NCBI RefSeq assembly: GCF_000317575.1
Contig: NC_019748.1
Coordinates: 698,001-762,000 of the forward strand
Origin: Stanieria cyanosphaera PCC 7437
Lineage (GTDB): Bacteria > Cyanobacteriota > Cyanobacteriia > Cyanobacteriales > Xenococcaceae
DNA length: 64,000 bases
Reading direction: 5' to 3'
Part shown: one piece after another, positions 49,405-58,214 of the stretch
Position numbering within the stretch: position 1 is the stretch's first letter
Layout: every line of letters starts with the position of its first letter
Made by a program: the position numbers and the translations under genes
Notes under the pieces: generated by a model
Database searches by the model: none
The model's input: only the letters and a program-made list of their open reading frames with translations
Told to the model about the DNA's origin: nothing

Positions 49405-50514
49405 TTATAAAAACCGATCTAGCTCAGGAACATCAACCCAACTTCTACTTTCATGGGATTGATGAGTTAAATCCATTAATAACTGGGAATAAACGCCTTC
49501 TTTCAAAGAAGGAACTAAAGACTCGCTTCGATCAATAGCTTCAACTAAACGATCTATTACTCGAATAAAAGGTGCTAAACGTCCATCAGTAAACACTTGA
49601 GGAAAAGCTAATCTTTTGGGAATTTCTACTTCAGTTAAAGCTTTACCCGCAGGCGCAGCTAATAAACGAAAACCATGAACGTAATCTTTAAGATTATCAC
49701 TACCTAAAACTAATGTTCCTTCTTCACCATATACTTCTACCCAATGTCCTCTACCTGCATAGGTAACCGAACTAATTGCTAACTGACAAGGAGTACCGTC
49801 TGCCAATTCCAACATAATTAAACAAGTGTCGTCGGCATCTACAGGTTTTAATTCGCCTTCTGCTTGAGGATCAGGGCGTTTGGGAATGGCACAGGATAAA
49901 TAACCAGATAATCGTTTAACCGAGCCAAATAACCAGCTAATATAATCAAAAGCGTGAGAACCAACCGCACCTAAAGCACCACCACCCATATCTTTACGAG
50001 AATACCAGTTCCAAGGGCGATCGCGATCAGCACGACTAGTAACTAACCAATCGATTTTGATTAATCTTTTCTTGCCTACATATCCCTGTTGTAGATGTTC
50101 TGCTAATAATTGCCAAGCAGGAATAAAACGAAATTCAAAATCTGCGATCGCGACTACTTTTTTTTGGGCAGCTAGATGATATAGTTCCTTAATTTCTGTT
50201 GCATTCATGCCCATCGGTTTTTCTAGCAGAAGATGTTTCCCTGCTTCGATTACTTGTTTTGCCATCTCGTAATGTAAAAATGGCGGTGTGGAAATACTAA
50301 CTACATCTACTTCTGGTAAAGCGAGAATTTTATCTAATTGATTGTAAGCATAAAGAATATTGTGAGTATCTGCGGTCGCTTTAGCTTTACCCAAGTCGCG
50401 ATGATAAACTGCTACTACTTCGGTACGGGAATGATGTTGAAAACCTGGCAGATGAATTTTTTGCCCGAAACCAGTGCCAACAATAGCTACGCCGATTTTT
50501 TTAGCCGAATTCAT
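49405..50514 (-). CDS. Gfo/Idh/MocA-family oxidoreductase
   Basis: 369 residues. Rossmann start VAIVGTGFGQKIHLPGFQHH (GxGxxG), then VVSISTPPFLHYEMAKQVIE, and LLEKPMGMNATEIKEL with the EKP motif of the family. The second domain follows (about 130-350, DWLVTSRADRDRPWNWYSRK, GGGALGAVGSHAFDYISWLF). The His in GSHAFDY is expected to act in catalysis. Members reduce or oxidise sugars, inositol or biliverdin; the substrate here cannot be read. Confidence 0.88.
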   Translation of the reverse strand: MNSAKKIGVAIVGTGFGQKIHLPGFQHHSRTEVVAVYHRDLGKAKATADTHNILYAYNQLDKILALPEVDVVSISTPPFLHYEMAKQVIEAGKHLLLEKPMGMNATEIKELYHLAAQKKVVAIADFEFRFIPAWQLLAEHLQQGYVGKKRLIKIDWLVTSRADRDRPWNWYSRKDMGGGALGAVGSHAFDYISWLFGSVKRLSGYLSCAIPKRPDPQAEGELKPVDADDTCLIMLELADGTPCQLAISSVTYAGRGHWVEVYGEEGTLVLGSDNLKDYVHGFRLLAAPAGKALTEVEIPKRLAFPQVFTDGRLAPFIRVIDRLVEAIDRSESLVPSLKEGVYSQLLMDLTHQSHESRSWVDVPELDRFL

Positions 50515-50736
50515 AGAATTTGTAATAGTTGATCAACATTTTGCCTTGTTTATTTTAAGGAATTTTGAAGCAGCATGAAAATAAAACCTCTTTAGTAACT
50601 ATCAATAACTGCTTTAAAATGGTACAAAAATACTATATAATAGAGAAGTAGAACTTAAGCAGCAATTTCCATTTAATCAAGAAGTGGAATTAGCTTGAAC
50701 TTATAGAAACTTTTCAAACAAATATTGGTTTTAGTT

Positions 50737-51015
50737 ATGAAAAAACATTATTTACTTCATCTCAATCCCCACGCCTCTCATGAATGGGATCGATGTGTCT
50801 TAAGAAATCCTCTAACAGGAGAACGTCCCGATTTAGTCGAAGAGATTTCTCAAGCGGTCGCAAAAGGAGCAGGTTCTTATTTAATTAGTGTTTCGATAGA
50901 TGTCGAAGTATTAGAACAAGTACCTCTAAGTTCAAATTCACTCAAAACTAAAGAAATCTCACCTACCAAAACTACAATTACAACGGTAGAATCAACACGA
51001 TTACTTGCATCTTAA
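50737..51015 (+). CDS. Unknown small protein
   Basis: 92 residues from ATG 50737 (MKKHYLLHLNPHASHEWDRC); an upstream TTG at 50725 is less likely. The middle part (NPLTGERPDLVEEISQAVAK) is charged, and the C-terminal 30 residues are Ser/Thr-rich. I do not recognise it. A possible -10 element TATAATAG is near 50636. It is convergent with gatC. Confidence 0.55.
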   Translation: MKKHYLLHLNPHASHEWDRCVLRNPLTGERPDLVEEISQAVAKGAGSYLISVSIDVEVLEQVPLSSNSLKTKEISPTKTTITTVESTRLLAS

Positions 51016-51032
51016 AGCAAATCATTGCACAA

Positions 51033-51056
51033 CAAAAAACTCCCTTAATTGGGAGT
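51033..51056 (-). terminator. Terminator of gatC
   Basis: On the minus strand ACTCCC-AATTAA-GGGAGT is followed by TTTTTTG, 41 bases after the gatC stop: a perfect 6-bp stem with a T run. Confidence 0.7.
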
Positions 51057-51096
51057 CTGAATTAAATAGCCTTGTTAAAATAAATCCTAATGAGGA

Positions 51097-51393
51097 TTAT
51101 TCTTCGTCAGAAGTAAGAATTTGTGGGACACGAAAATAATCACCTTCTTGTTCGGGTGCAGCTTTTAATAAAGCATCTTTATCAGTAAAAGGTTTTAATT
51201 GATCGGGGCGAGTAATATTACTCAATTCTATAGCTCTTGTAGTTGGGGCAACATTTTCTGTATCAAGCTCACTCAACTGTTCAAAATAATCCAAAATACT
51301 ATTAAGTTGAGTTGTAAATTGTTCTTCTTCTGCCGAAGAAATTTCTAAACGTGCTAAGTGAGCAACTTTTCTAACTTGTTCGCGATCGATCAT
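51097..51393 (-). CDS. gatC: Asp/Glu-tRNA amidotransferase subunit C
   Basis: 98 residues: [20 protein letters not shown], then [20 protein letters not shown] and [14 protein letters not shown]. These are the helical pair and C-terminal VPxxL end of GatC. It holds together GatA and GatB, which amidate Glu-tRNA(Gln) and Asp-tRNA(Asn). The other subunits are elsewhere. ycf3 is immediately upstream, 16 bases away on the same strand, so the two are likely co-transcribed. Confidence 0.93.
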   Translation of the reverse strand: MIDREQVRKVAHLARLEISSAEEEQFTTQLNSILDYFEQLSELDTENVAPTTRAIELSNITRPDQLKPFTDKDALLKAAPEQEGDYFRVPQILTSDEE

Positions 51394-51409
51394 GTTGAAT
51401 TAATTAAAT

Positions 51410-51931
51410 TTAAAAATATACATCCATTTCTGAACGTCCAGTAATTTTAAGCCAGTTTTGAGCTTCCATATAATTATTGGGAGCAATACGAATTGCTTGT
51501 TTCCAGAATTCAGCAGCTTTATCAAATAAAAACTCTGCCTTTTCATCTTGACCAGCTTCTTTAGCTTTTTCACCCTGATAATGATAAATTACAGCAACAT
51601 TATTCAAAGCTTGAGGCATTTTCGGATTCAGATCGATTGCCTCATTATAATAGTCTAATGCTTTGTCCATATCGCCATTACTAGCATAGATCAACCCCAT
51701 ATTATAAAGAATATAGCTGCGATCGTTAGAATCCTCTTCTAATTTGAGAGCTTCTTCGTAGTTTTCTAAGGCTTCTGCATATTCACCATCAGCTTGAGCC
51801 GACATACCATCACGATAGTAGGCAAAAGCTTCCTTAGCTTGTTTATTCGTTGGTAAAACTTTCAAAATCAAATCTGCCATGACAGTGAAAGATTTATCAA
51901 TAAAATTATCGTTTCTTTGAGTACGTGGCAT
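51410..51931 (-). CDS. ycf3: Photosystem I assembly protein Ycf3
   Basis: 173 residues. [20 protein letters not shown] is the diagnostic Ycf3 start. Three TPR units follow ([56 protein letters not shown]) and the end [14 protein letters not shown] is conserved. It is a thylakoid-associated chaperone that helps assemble PsaA/PsaB. Co-directional with gatC. Confidence 0.95.
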   Translation of the reverse strand: MPRTQRNDNFIDKSFTVMADLILKVLPTNKQAKEAFAYYRDGMSAQADGEYAEALENYEEALKLEEDSNDRSYILYNMGLIYASNGDMDKALDYYNEAIDLNPKMPQALNNVAVIYHYQGEKAKEAGQDEKAEFLFDKAAEFWKQAIRIAPNNYMEAQNWLKITGRSEMDVYF

Positions 51932-52074
51932 AGTAATTTTTTAGATGCAATGATTATGTTTCGATCCTACCGTTTTGAGTCACGATTAGATAGATCAGGG
52001 ATTGAGCAACAGGGTGATTTGATAAACGGAACTAAGTTCGCTATCCTTCACCGTCAATGTTACATTTTTTTGAA

Positions 52075-53727
52075 TTAAAAATTCACCTCACAAGTTAAAT
52101 CTCCTGCTTTTTGCGAAAAACGAAGATTTTCTTCATAATCAACAGGACAATCAATTACGGCTGGTACATCTTGAGCTAGTGCTTCTTTAAGAGTTGGAAT
52201 TAAATCGGCTGCTGACTCAACGCGATAACCTTTTAAACCCATACTTTCAGCAAATTTAACAAAATCAGGATTGGTAAAATCAACAAAAGAGGAACGACCA
52301 AATTGATTAAGTTGTTTCCACTCAATTAAACCATAACCATTGTCATTAAAAATTAGAGTCACAAAAGGTGTTTTGACCCTCAAAGCAGTTTCTAATTCTT
52401 GACAGTTCATCATAAAACCGCCGTCTCCAGTCACTGCTACAACTTTTTTATCAGGATGAACTAATTTAGCTGCGATCGCGCCAGGAATGGCAATTCCCAT
52501 GGCAGCAAAACCATTAGAAATGATACAAGTATTAGGGCGATCGCAATGATAATGACGTGCCATCCACATTTTATGCGCTCCTACGTCAGAAATTACGATG
52601 TCTTCTGGTCCCATTACCTGACGCAAATCGTAAATAATCTTTTGGGGTTTAACGGGAAAACCTTCATCAAAAGCATAATATTCATAATCCTCTTTAATCT
52701 GCGTTCTTAAGCGAGCGATTTTAGGGGTAGTTTTACCCTGACGGTCTGTTCGTTTGATAATATCGACTAGAGAATCCGAAATATCTCCCAACACTTCCAC
52801 AATGGGAATATAACTACTATCAATTTCTGCGGGAGTCATACTGATGTGAATAATCGGGATATTACCCTCAGGATTCCATTTTTTCGGGGAATATTCAATT
52901 AAATCGTAACCAATAGCAATTACTAGATCTGTTTCATCAAAGGCACAACTAATCAAATCACGTTGTTGCAAACCAACTGTCCACAAAGCTAACGGGTGAG
53001 TGTATGGAATAGCTCCTTTTCCCATAAAAGTATTAGCCACAGGAATATTTAACTGGGTAGCAAATTCACTTAAAGTTTCACTACCATTTGAGCGAATTAC
53101 TCCATTTCCTGCTAAGATTAGCGGATTTTTGGCTTTAGAAATAGCTGCTGCTGCTGCATTAATACTGCGGTAGGAAGCATAGGTTTTTTCTTGAGCGTCT
53201 TTTTTTAAGGGTTTACCAGTTACTGGCATAGCAGCAATATTTTCTGGTAAATCAATATGCGCTGCTCCTGGTTTTTCACTTTGAGCTACTTTAAAAGCTT
53301 TGCGAATAATTTCTGGAGTATTGGTAGGACGAACAATTTGCTTATTCCATTTAGTTACAGGAGCAAACATGGCTACTAAATCTAAATATTGATGAGATTC
53401 AATATGCATTCTGTCAGTGCCTACTTGTCCCGTAATAGCAACTAAAGGCGCACCATCGAGATTAGCATCAGCTACTCCTGTCATCAAATTAGTCGCACCA
53501 GGGCCTAACGTAGAAAGACAAACCCCTGCTTTACCCGTCAAACGACCATACACATCTGCCATAAAAGCTGCACCTTGTTCATGACGAGTAGTCACAAACT
53601 GAATCGAAGAACCTCTAAGAGCTTCTAAAATATGAAGATTTTCTTCTCCTGGTAACCCGAAAACGTATTCTACTTCTTCATTTTCCAAACATTGAACCAG
53701 CAACTCGGCAGTATTAAGTTCGCCCAT
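52075..53727 (-). CDS. Acetolactate-synthase-like thiamine-diphosphate enzyme
   Basis: 550 residues from ATG 53727 (MGELNTAELLVQCLENEEVE), with GGAAGGGG just upstream; a TTG 12 bases earlier is rejected. VFGLPGEENLHILEAL contains the catalytic Glu of the cofactor ring. TTRHEQGAAFMADVYGRLTG, GDGGFMMNCQELETALR (GDG...N cofactor motif) and NNGYG-type FNDNGYGLIEWKQ follow. The AlsS/IlvG type without a regulatory subunit fits best, since no IlvN is adjacent. It may make acetolactate for branched-chain amino acids or overflow metabolism; related enzymes include oxalyl-CoA decarboxylase and glyoxylate carboligase. Confidence 0.85.
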   Translation of the reverse strand: MGELNTAELLVQCLENEEVEYVFGLPGEENLHILEALRGSSIQFVTTRHEQGAAFMADVYGRLTGKAGVCLSTLGPGATNLMTGVADANLDGAPLVAITGQVGTDRMHIESHQYLDLVAMFAPVTKWNKQIVRPTNTPEIIRKAFKVAQSEKPGAAHIDLPENIAAMPVTGKPLKKDAQEKTYASYRSINAAAAAISKAKNPLILAGNGVIRSNGSETLSEFATQLNIPVANTFMGKGAIPYTHPLALWTVGLQQRDLISCAFDETDLVIAIGYDLIEYSPKKWNPEGNIPIIHISMTPAEIDSSYIPIVEVLGDISDSLVDIIKRTDRQGKTTPKIARLRTQIKEDYEYYAFDEGFPVKPQKIIYDLRQVMGPEDIVISDVGAHKMWMARHYHCDRPNTCIISNGFAAMGIAIPGAIAAKLVHPDKKVVAVTGDGGFMMNCQELETALRVKTPFVTLIFNDNGYGLIEWKQLNQFGRSSFVDFTNPDFVKFAESMGLKGYRVESAADLIPTLKEALAQDVPAVIDCPVDYEENLRFSQKAGDLTCEVNF

Positions 53728-53896
53728 GACCCCTTCCAATACTCTAACTTCACAAAATTTTGTCTTGATGAAGTCGAAGCAAACTCAGTAATTATTCTGT
53801 AAGAGAAAACTCGACCTCAAAAAAGCCCTTCAAATTTAGCATAGCTGAGATAAGTCTTATCCAACCACATGAGTTCAAAGCTGAGATTCAAACTAA

Positions 53897-54331
53897 TTAG
53901 CGATCGCCAATTGTAGTTAGTTCTCTCCCGCCAAAAATCGCCTCAAAGTGTCGATAGAACTTAAATTCCAGCAAATTATAGAAGGGATCTTCTAAAAAGA
54001 AGGTGCGATGTTCGGTTAACTCTCCAGGAAAACGTAGTTTAGGTGATTGAGCCAAATTTAATTGTTGATTACGTGCTTTTTCTAGTAAATTTTCCCATTC
54101 TGATTCTGTGGGAAAAATTAAACCAAAATGCCTAGGATAAATACTTTTTTGTGGTTGAAGTGGTTCTAAGCTCATGTGAGCAACTACTTGATGACCATAA
54201 AAGTTAAAAATGATTGCAGTTGAATTTTCTCGACCGATCTGACAACCTAAACCTTGAGCATAAAATTCTTTGGCTTTAGCTAAATCGTTAATGGGAATAG
54301 CTAAATGAAAAATAATTTGATTATTGATCAT
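53897..54331 (-). CDS. VOC superfamily protein (glyoxalase/dioxygenase fold)
   Basis: 144 residues with two beta-alpha-beta-beta-beta modules. IFHLAIPINDLAKAKEFYAQ has the metal-ligand His of the first module, and FFLEDPFYNLLEFKFYRHFE has the C-terminal Glu ligand. Length fits single-domain VOC proteins (glyoxalase I-like or bleomycin-resistance-like). The substrate is unknown. It stands alone, divergent from cysC. Confidence 0.85.
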   Translation of the reverse strand: MINNQIIFHLAIPINDLAKAKEFYAQGLGCQIGRENSTAIIFNFYGHQVVAHMSLEPLQPQKSIYPRHFGLIFPTESEWENLLEKARNQQLNLAQSPKLRFPGELTEHRTFFLEDPFYNLLEFKFYRHFEAIFGGRELTTIGDR

Positions 54332-54517
54332 AACTTTAATCTCCTTTTTCTCAAAATTGTAGAAAATACTAATCCATCGAGCTAAAAAATATTTTTTAGT
54401 TCTGGCAGTTGCAACGCTTATTATGACTAGGTTTGCTCGAAATAACTTAGATAGAATTTAGTCAATAAGCAAGTAGAATACGTAGAGGCGTAAATTTAAG
54501 TTAAGAGAAAAATAAAC

Positions 54518-55048
54518 ATGAAGCAGCGTGGAGTGACAGTTTGGTTTACAGGATTTAGTGGTGCAGGTAAAACTACGATCACCAATGCTTTAGTCGAAGA
54601 ACTAAAAAATCAACAATTTGACATCGAAGTTTTAGATGGCGATATTATTAGAGAGAACCTTACTAAAGATTTAGGTTTTTCTAAAGAAGACCGAGATACT
54701 AATATTCGTCGCATTGGTTTTGTAGCTCAACTGTTGACTCGTCATGGAGTAATAGTTTTAGTACCAGTTATTTCTCCTTATCGTGCGCTCCGAGAAGAAA
54801 TGAGAAAAAAAATTGGTGATTTTGTCGAAGTATTTGTTAATGCACCTTTAGCAGTTTGCGAAGACAGGGACGTTAAAGGATTATACAAAAAAGCCAGAGC
54901 AGGAGAAATTAAACAGTTTACTGGAATCGATGACCCTTATGAACCTCCCCTTAATCCTGACATTGAGTGTCGTACTGATAAAGAAGATGTAGCTGAATGT
55001 GTTGCTAAAGTGATGAATAAATTACAAGAATTAGGTTATATCGCTTAA
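54518..55048 (+). CDS. cysC: Adenylylsulfate kinase
   Basis: 176 residues. The Walker A motif is GFSGAGKTT (residues 12-20, Lys18). VLDGDIIRENLTKDLGFS is the APS-binding loop, followed by DRDTNIRRIGFVAQLL and PYRALREEMR. FTGIDDPYEPPLNPDIEC is the conserved mobile lid segment. It phosphorylates APS to PAPS in sulfate assimilation. No ATP sulfurylase domain is fused. It stands alone. Confidence 0.95.
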   Translation: MKQRGVTVWFTGFSGAGKTTITNALVEELKNQQFDIEVLDGDIIRENLTKDLGFSKEDRDTNIRRIGFVAQLLTRHGVIVLVPVISPYRALREEMRKKIGDFVEVFVNAPLAVCEDRDVKGLYKKARAGEIKQFTGIDDPYEPPLNPDIECRTDKEDVAECVAKVMNKLQELGYIA

Positions 55049-55473
55049 AAATATTTGAAGTTATATTCAAATACAATTCTGACTAGGTATCAAACAAGAT
55101 CTAATTAGTTTTTTAGATGTTATTTGTAATTTGCCTGGTCTTATTTTTGGGAGTTTCTGGCTCTATAACTACTTTACTATAATTGTAGCGGTCGCATTTT
55201 TCTTTGATGATAAAAATCTTTTGATTTCAACAATTATTTGGACTTGTTATTAGACCGAGGAAGCATCCGCTACAATACATTTAGACTAATTGGACTAAAT
55301 TGAATAACTTGACGAACATACCGAACGGCAAATACTTACCGAACAGCGATGTTGAAAGCCCAGTGTCTTTAGTTATCTTTAGACCTGGGATGAAAACGAG
55401 CGCATTGTTCAGATTAGACACTTTTAAGTGTCCTGACTTCATTGTATTATTGCATTAGAAGGAGGTGAAGCTA
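55049..55473 (+). other. cysC to TnpB gap: inverted repeat and element left end
   Basis: 425 bp without a gene. ATTGTAGCGG (55182-55191) and CCGCTACAAT (55267-55276) form a perfect 10-bp inverted repeat 75 bp apart. Near 55357-55391 CCCAGTGTCTTTAG and CTTTAGACCTGGG can pair; this and ACTTTTAAGTGTCC (55421 region) probably belong to the left end of the TnpB element. AGGAGGTG at 55460-55467 is the tnpB ribosome site. Confidence 0.45.
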
Positions 55474-56838
55474 ATGTATGGCTGCCAGCAAGTGCTACTA
55501 AAGCCAAATAAAGAATTATCGGCTATTTTAGAGTTTCTTTGCCGACAAGCACATAGTTTAACCAACATGGGCATCTACTATGCACGTCAACTCTACCTTA
55601 AAACCAAACGTTACGTTGGCAAGTACGACCTGGAAAAGCTGTACAAAAACAATATCCACTACAAGGTTTTCCATTCTCAAGCAGCACAGCAAATACTTCG
55701 GTCGGTATATGAGTCTTTCTTCTCGTATAAGAAATTAGTTAAAGCCTACAAAGAAGGCAAGTTAGAAGATAGACCAAGACTTCCAAAATACCGCAAGAAA
55801 GGAGGTCTGGCACTAGTATCTTATCCTGGTCAAGCACTGAAATTAAAAGACGGAAGTATCCGAGTACCATTAGGCAAGCAGGTTAAATGCTGGTTCGAAC
55901 TAGATAGTTTTCAACTACCAATGCCGAGCAACATTAATTTAGCTGATGTTAAAGAACTTAGAATACTGCCGAGAAACAAGTGTTTTTATGCGGAATTTGT
56001 ATACAAAAAAGAAATACAAACTTTGGAAGTAGATAAGCAAAATGTACTCGGTATTGACCCAGGACTAAACAATTGGTTAACTTGTGTTTCTAACATCGGA
56101 ACTAGTTTTATTATCGACGGCAAGCATATTAAATCGATGAATCGTTGGTATAACAAGCAAGTTTCAACTCTTAAAGAAGGTAAACCACAAGGTTTTTGGA
56201 GTAATAAATTAGCTGCTATCACCGAAAAGAGAAACAGACAAATTAAAGACGGGATTAATAAAGCTGCTCTTATTGTAATGAATCATTGTTTGGAAAACAG
56301 AATTGGTACGATTGTTTTTGGTTGGAATAAAAGGAACAAAAAAGAAATTGAACTTGGTAAGAAAAATAACTCTGAATTTGTTCCAATTCCAACTGCAAGA
56401 CTGAAAGATAGAATCGAACAACTTTGTTTAGAATATGGGATTCAATTTGTTGAAACTGAAGAATCTTATACCTCAAAAGCTTCATTTTTAGATGGTGATA
56501 CTCTTCCGATTTATGGTGAAAAACCCAAGTGTGAAAACTGGAAACCATCAGGAAAAAGAACGAAACGTGGTTTATATCGAACTGCGAATAATTGGTATAT
56601 TAATGCGGATGCACAATCGGCTGGAAACATCATCCGCAAAGTAAGCATAACACTGGGCATAGACCTAAGTGGAGTGTGTAGGGCGACTTTGACTTCGCCC
56701 CACAGGATAAAACTGTGGTCAGCTAATAAGGAAACAACGCGAAGCAATGTGGCTTTAGCCCGTTGCGAAGCTACCTCATTAGAATCCCCTAGCGAAGCGG
56801 TGCTTGATTCTGGGGGAGCAGTCAATAGCGATAACTGA
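55474..56838 (+). CDS. TnpB-family protein of a zinc-ribbon-less clade
   Basis: 454 residues from ATG 55474, seven bases behind AGGAGGTG. The N-terminal part is helical and basic. VLGIDPGLNNW holds the first RuvC Asp (195), and INADAQSAGNIIRKV the third (Asp379). The second RuvC strand reads TIVFGWNKRNKKEIELGKKNN, so the Glu seen in the copy at 23861 (VEDL) is not in its usual place. The CxxC zinc ribbon is replaced by TEESYTSKASFLDGDTLP. These are features of a distinct IS605 OrfB/TnpB clade. The tail (after about 390) runs through the element's right end and stops 13 bases beyond it. No TnpA is present. Confidence 0.85.
   Translation: MYGCQQVLLKPNKELSAILEFLCRQAHSLTNMGIYYARQLYLKTKRYVGKYDLEKLYKNNIHYKVFHSQAAQQILRSVYESFFSYKKLVKAYKEGKLEDRPRLPKYRKKGGLALVSYPGQALKLKDGSIRVPLGKQVKCWFELDSFQLPMPSNINLADVKELRILPRNKCFYAEFVYKKEIQTLEVDKQNVLGIDPGLNNWLTCVSNIGTSFIIDGKHIKSMNRWYNKQVSTLKEGKPQGFWSNKLAAITEKRNRQIKDGINKAALIVMNHCLENRIGTIVFGWNKRNKKEIELGKKNNSEFVPIPTARLKDRIEQLCLEYGIQFVETEESYTSKASFLDGDTLPIYGEKPKCENWKPSGKRTKRGLYRTANNWYINADAQSAGNIIRKVSITLGIDLSGVCRATLTSPHRIKLWSANKETTRSNVALARCEATSLESPSEAVLDSGGAVNSDN
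56778..56826 (+). ncRNA. Right end of the second TnpB element, predicted reRNA 3' end
   Basis: TAGAATCCCCTAGCGAAGCG, then GATTCTGGGGGAGCAGTCAA. GAATCCCC and the later GGGGG(A) can pair, and the end ..CAGTCAAT resembles the ..ATGTCAAT end of the other family. As in relatives, the RNA would overlap the tnpB 3' end. Inference from family knowledge. Confidence 0.45.
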
Positions 56839-56847
56839 TGATTAAAT

Positions 56848-57144
56848 ATGCCAGAAATAAAGTTTCTAATTGAATGGCCCGATGGTTCTCGACAAACTTG
56901 TTATTCTCCTTCTTTAGTAGTAAAAAAATATTTTACTCCTGGAGAAGAATATGACTTAGAAGATTTTTTGAATAGGTCAGAAACAGCATTACAAACAGCA
57001 AGCGATCGCTTTTTTGAAGCTTATGGATTTTCTTGTAGTAGAGCCTGGGGACAATTTCAGGATATTAAGACTCAAGCTGCTCAATACAAAAATCTTGATA
57101 ACCCAAAAGTACGTTTTTTACAATTTCAGGAAGCTCAAAATTAG
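56848..57144 (+). CDS. MSMEG_0570-family nitrogen-starvation-response-type protein
   Basis: 98 residues: MPEIKFLIEWPDGSRQTCYS, then PSLVVKKYFTPGEEYDLEDF, and TASDRFFEAYGFSCSRAW. The pattern (MPEv.f..WPDGs...CYSPS, GF.CS.A) matches the MSMEG_0570 family, normally part of a multi-gene cluster (MSMEG_0568-0574 type) induced by nitrogen starvation. Here it is alone: none of the cluster partners (radical SAM, nitrilase, acyltransferase types) are in the window. The TnpB element ends 22 bases before its ATG, and no ribosome site is visible, so expression may have been disturbed. Confidence 0.75.
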   Translation: MPEIKFLIEWPDGSRQTCYSPSLVVKKYFTPGEEYDLEDFLNRSETALQTASDRFFEAYGFSCSRAWGQFQDIKTQAAQYKNLDNPKVRFLQFQEAQN

Positions 57145-57373
57145 TTGAAATTAGCAGCTGATACCGTTTATCAAAAATTGCTAGATCAATAACAAACCTG
57201 AAATAACGTCAAGAATTCGTCTCAACTAAATCTCCAAGTACTTTTGAGAATTGGTATAATATTTGAAGCGACCGCTTTGCTGCTACGTTCGGTAGTCGTT
57301 TTTTTACCACAGCAATATTTTTTTCAAAATTAGCTTTGTCGGCACGCTACACGATGGGACTCGAGAGCTAAGT

Positions 57374-58192
57374 TTAAAAGGCAAAAGAATAACCAGCTAC
57401 TAAACGTAACTCATTGGAATCACCTGATTCTCCTGCAATATCTCCCTGTATCCCCAAATCAAGAACACTTTGATAACCAATTTGTTGACGCATACCTACG
57501 CCTAAAGAGACTACTGCACCGTCATTTTCCTCTTCACTAGCTTTTACTCCCACTTCAGCTAAAAAAGTACGGGTAAAGGTTTTGGGATAGCCTATGGGTC
57601 GAGAATAACCCAAGATTACCCCAGGCACAAAAGATCTTTCTTCATCTTCAGTAGCAGTAGCAAAATTAGCATCTAAGTTGAGGTGTAAGCGGTTGGATTG
57701 TCCGACGGTTTTACTAGCAATACCTCTGAGGCGAAAATCTACCCCCTCAGAATCATTCCCTGTAGGAAAAGCCACATCACCCCGTAGGGCAAAAGCTGGA
57801 GTATTATTATATTCGCGATTGAAGTTATGCAGTACTCCTATAGATAAATCCCCGATATTAAATTCTGTCTCGTCATTATCTGATTCAATACTGGGATCTA
57901 TGCCAATATTGAAATGTGTGTTAGGTGCAAAACCATAAAGATATTCGATTTCAAATTCACCCCCAACAGATTTTCCTTCAGGAATAATTAATGCTGCACC
58001 TAAATCTAGAGCTTGTTCACGAAAACCAATTGATTCAGCGTCATCAAAATTGAGGGGACGATTCGCATCAAGATTATTATGATCTGATGCCATAGCGCGA
58101 TCGCTATAAATTAAAGTAAAAGCGACTACCGAAGGTAGCAGCAAAGCGATCGCACCTAGCTTGGCTAGGGAATAAAATTGTAATCTTTGCAT
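57374..58192 (-). CDS. Outer-membrane beta-barrel protein
   Basis: 272 residues. A signal peptide with a long charged start (MQRLQFYSLAKLGAIALLLP, cleavage near 35, DRAMAS) is followed by alternating beta strands, typical of a small barrel: EFEIEYLYGFAPNTHFNIGI, GDLSIGVLHNFN, FALRGDVAFPTGN, LHLNLDANFATA. The protein ends YSFAF, with the terminal aromatic residue used for barrel insertion. It resembles the COG4313-like (transporter/phenol-degradation MetA-type) barrels. It is the last gene of the minus-strand group that begins with the metal-type regulator, 22 bases downstream of the His/Met-rich protein, so it may be the outer-membrane part of that system. Confidence 0.75.
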   Translation of the reverse strand: MQRLQFYSLAKLGAIALLLPSVVAFTLIYSDRAMASDHNNLDANRPLNFDDAESIGFREQALDLGAALIIPEGKSVGGEFEIEYLYGFAPNTHFNIGIDPSIESDNDETEFNIGDLSIGVLHNFNREYNNTPAFALRGDVAFPTGNDSEGVDFRLRGIASKTVGQSNRLHLNLDANFATATEDEERSFVPGVILGYSRPIGYPKTFTRTFLAEVGVKASEEENDGAVVSLGVGMRQQIGYQSVLDLGIQGDIAGESGDSNELRLVAGYSFAF

Positions 58193-58214
58193 TTAGGTTA
58201 GATTGTTTTAATAA

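Noticed and set aside
55986-56825. Several minus-strand frames across the second TnpB gene
   Set aside because: They are antisense to a gene with clear RuvC motifs.
57240-57315. Hairpin with T run downstream of the MSMEG_0570-type gene
   Set aside because: A TTTTTTT run is present, but the preceding stem (ACCG/CGGT with a 15-base loop) is too weak to call a terminator.
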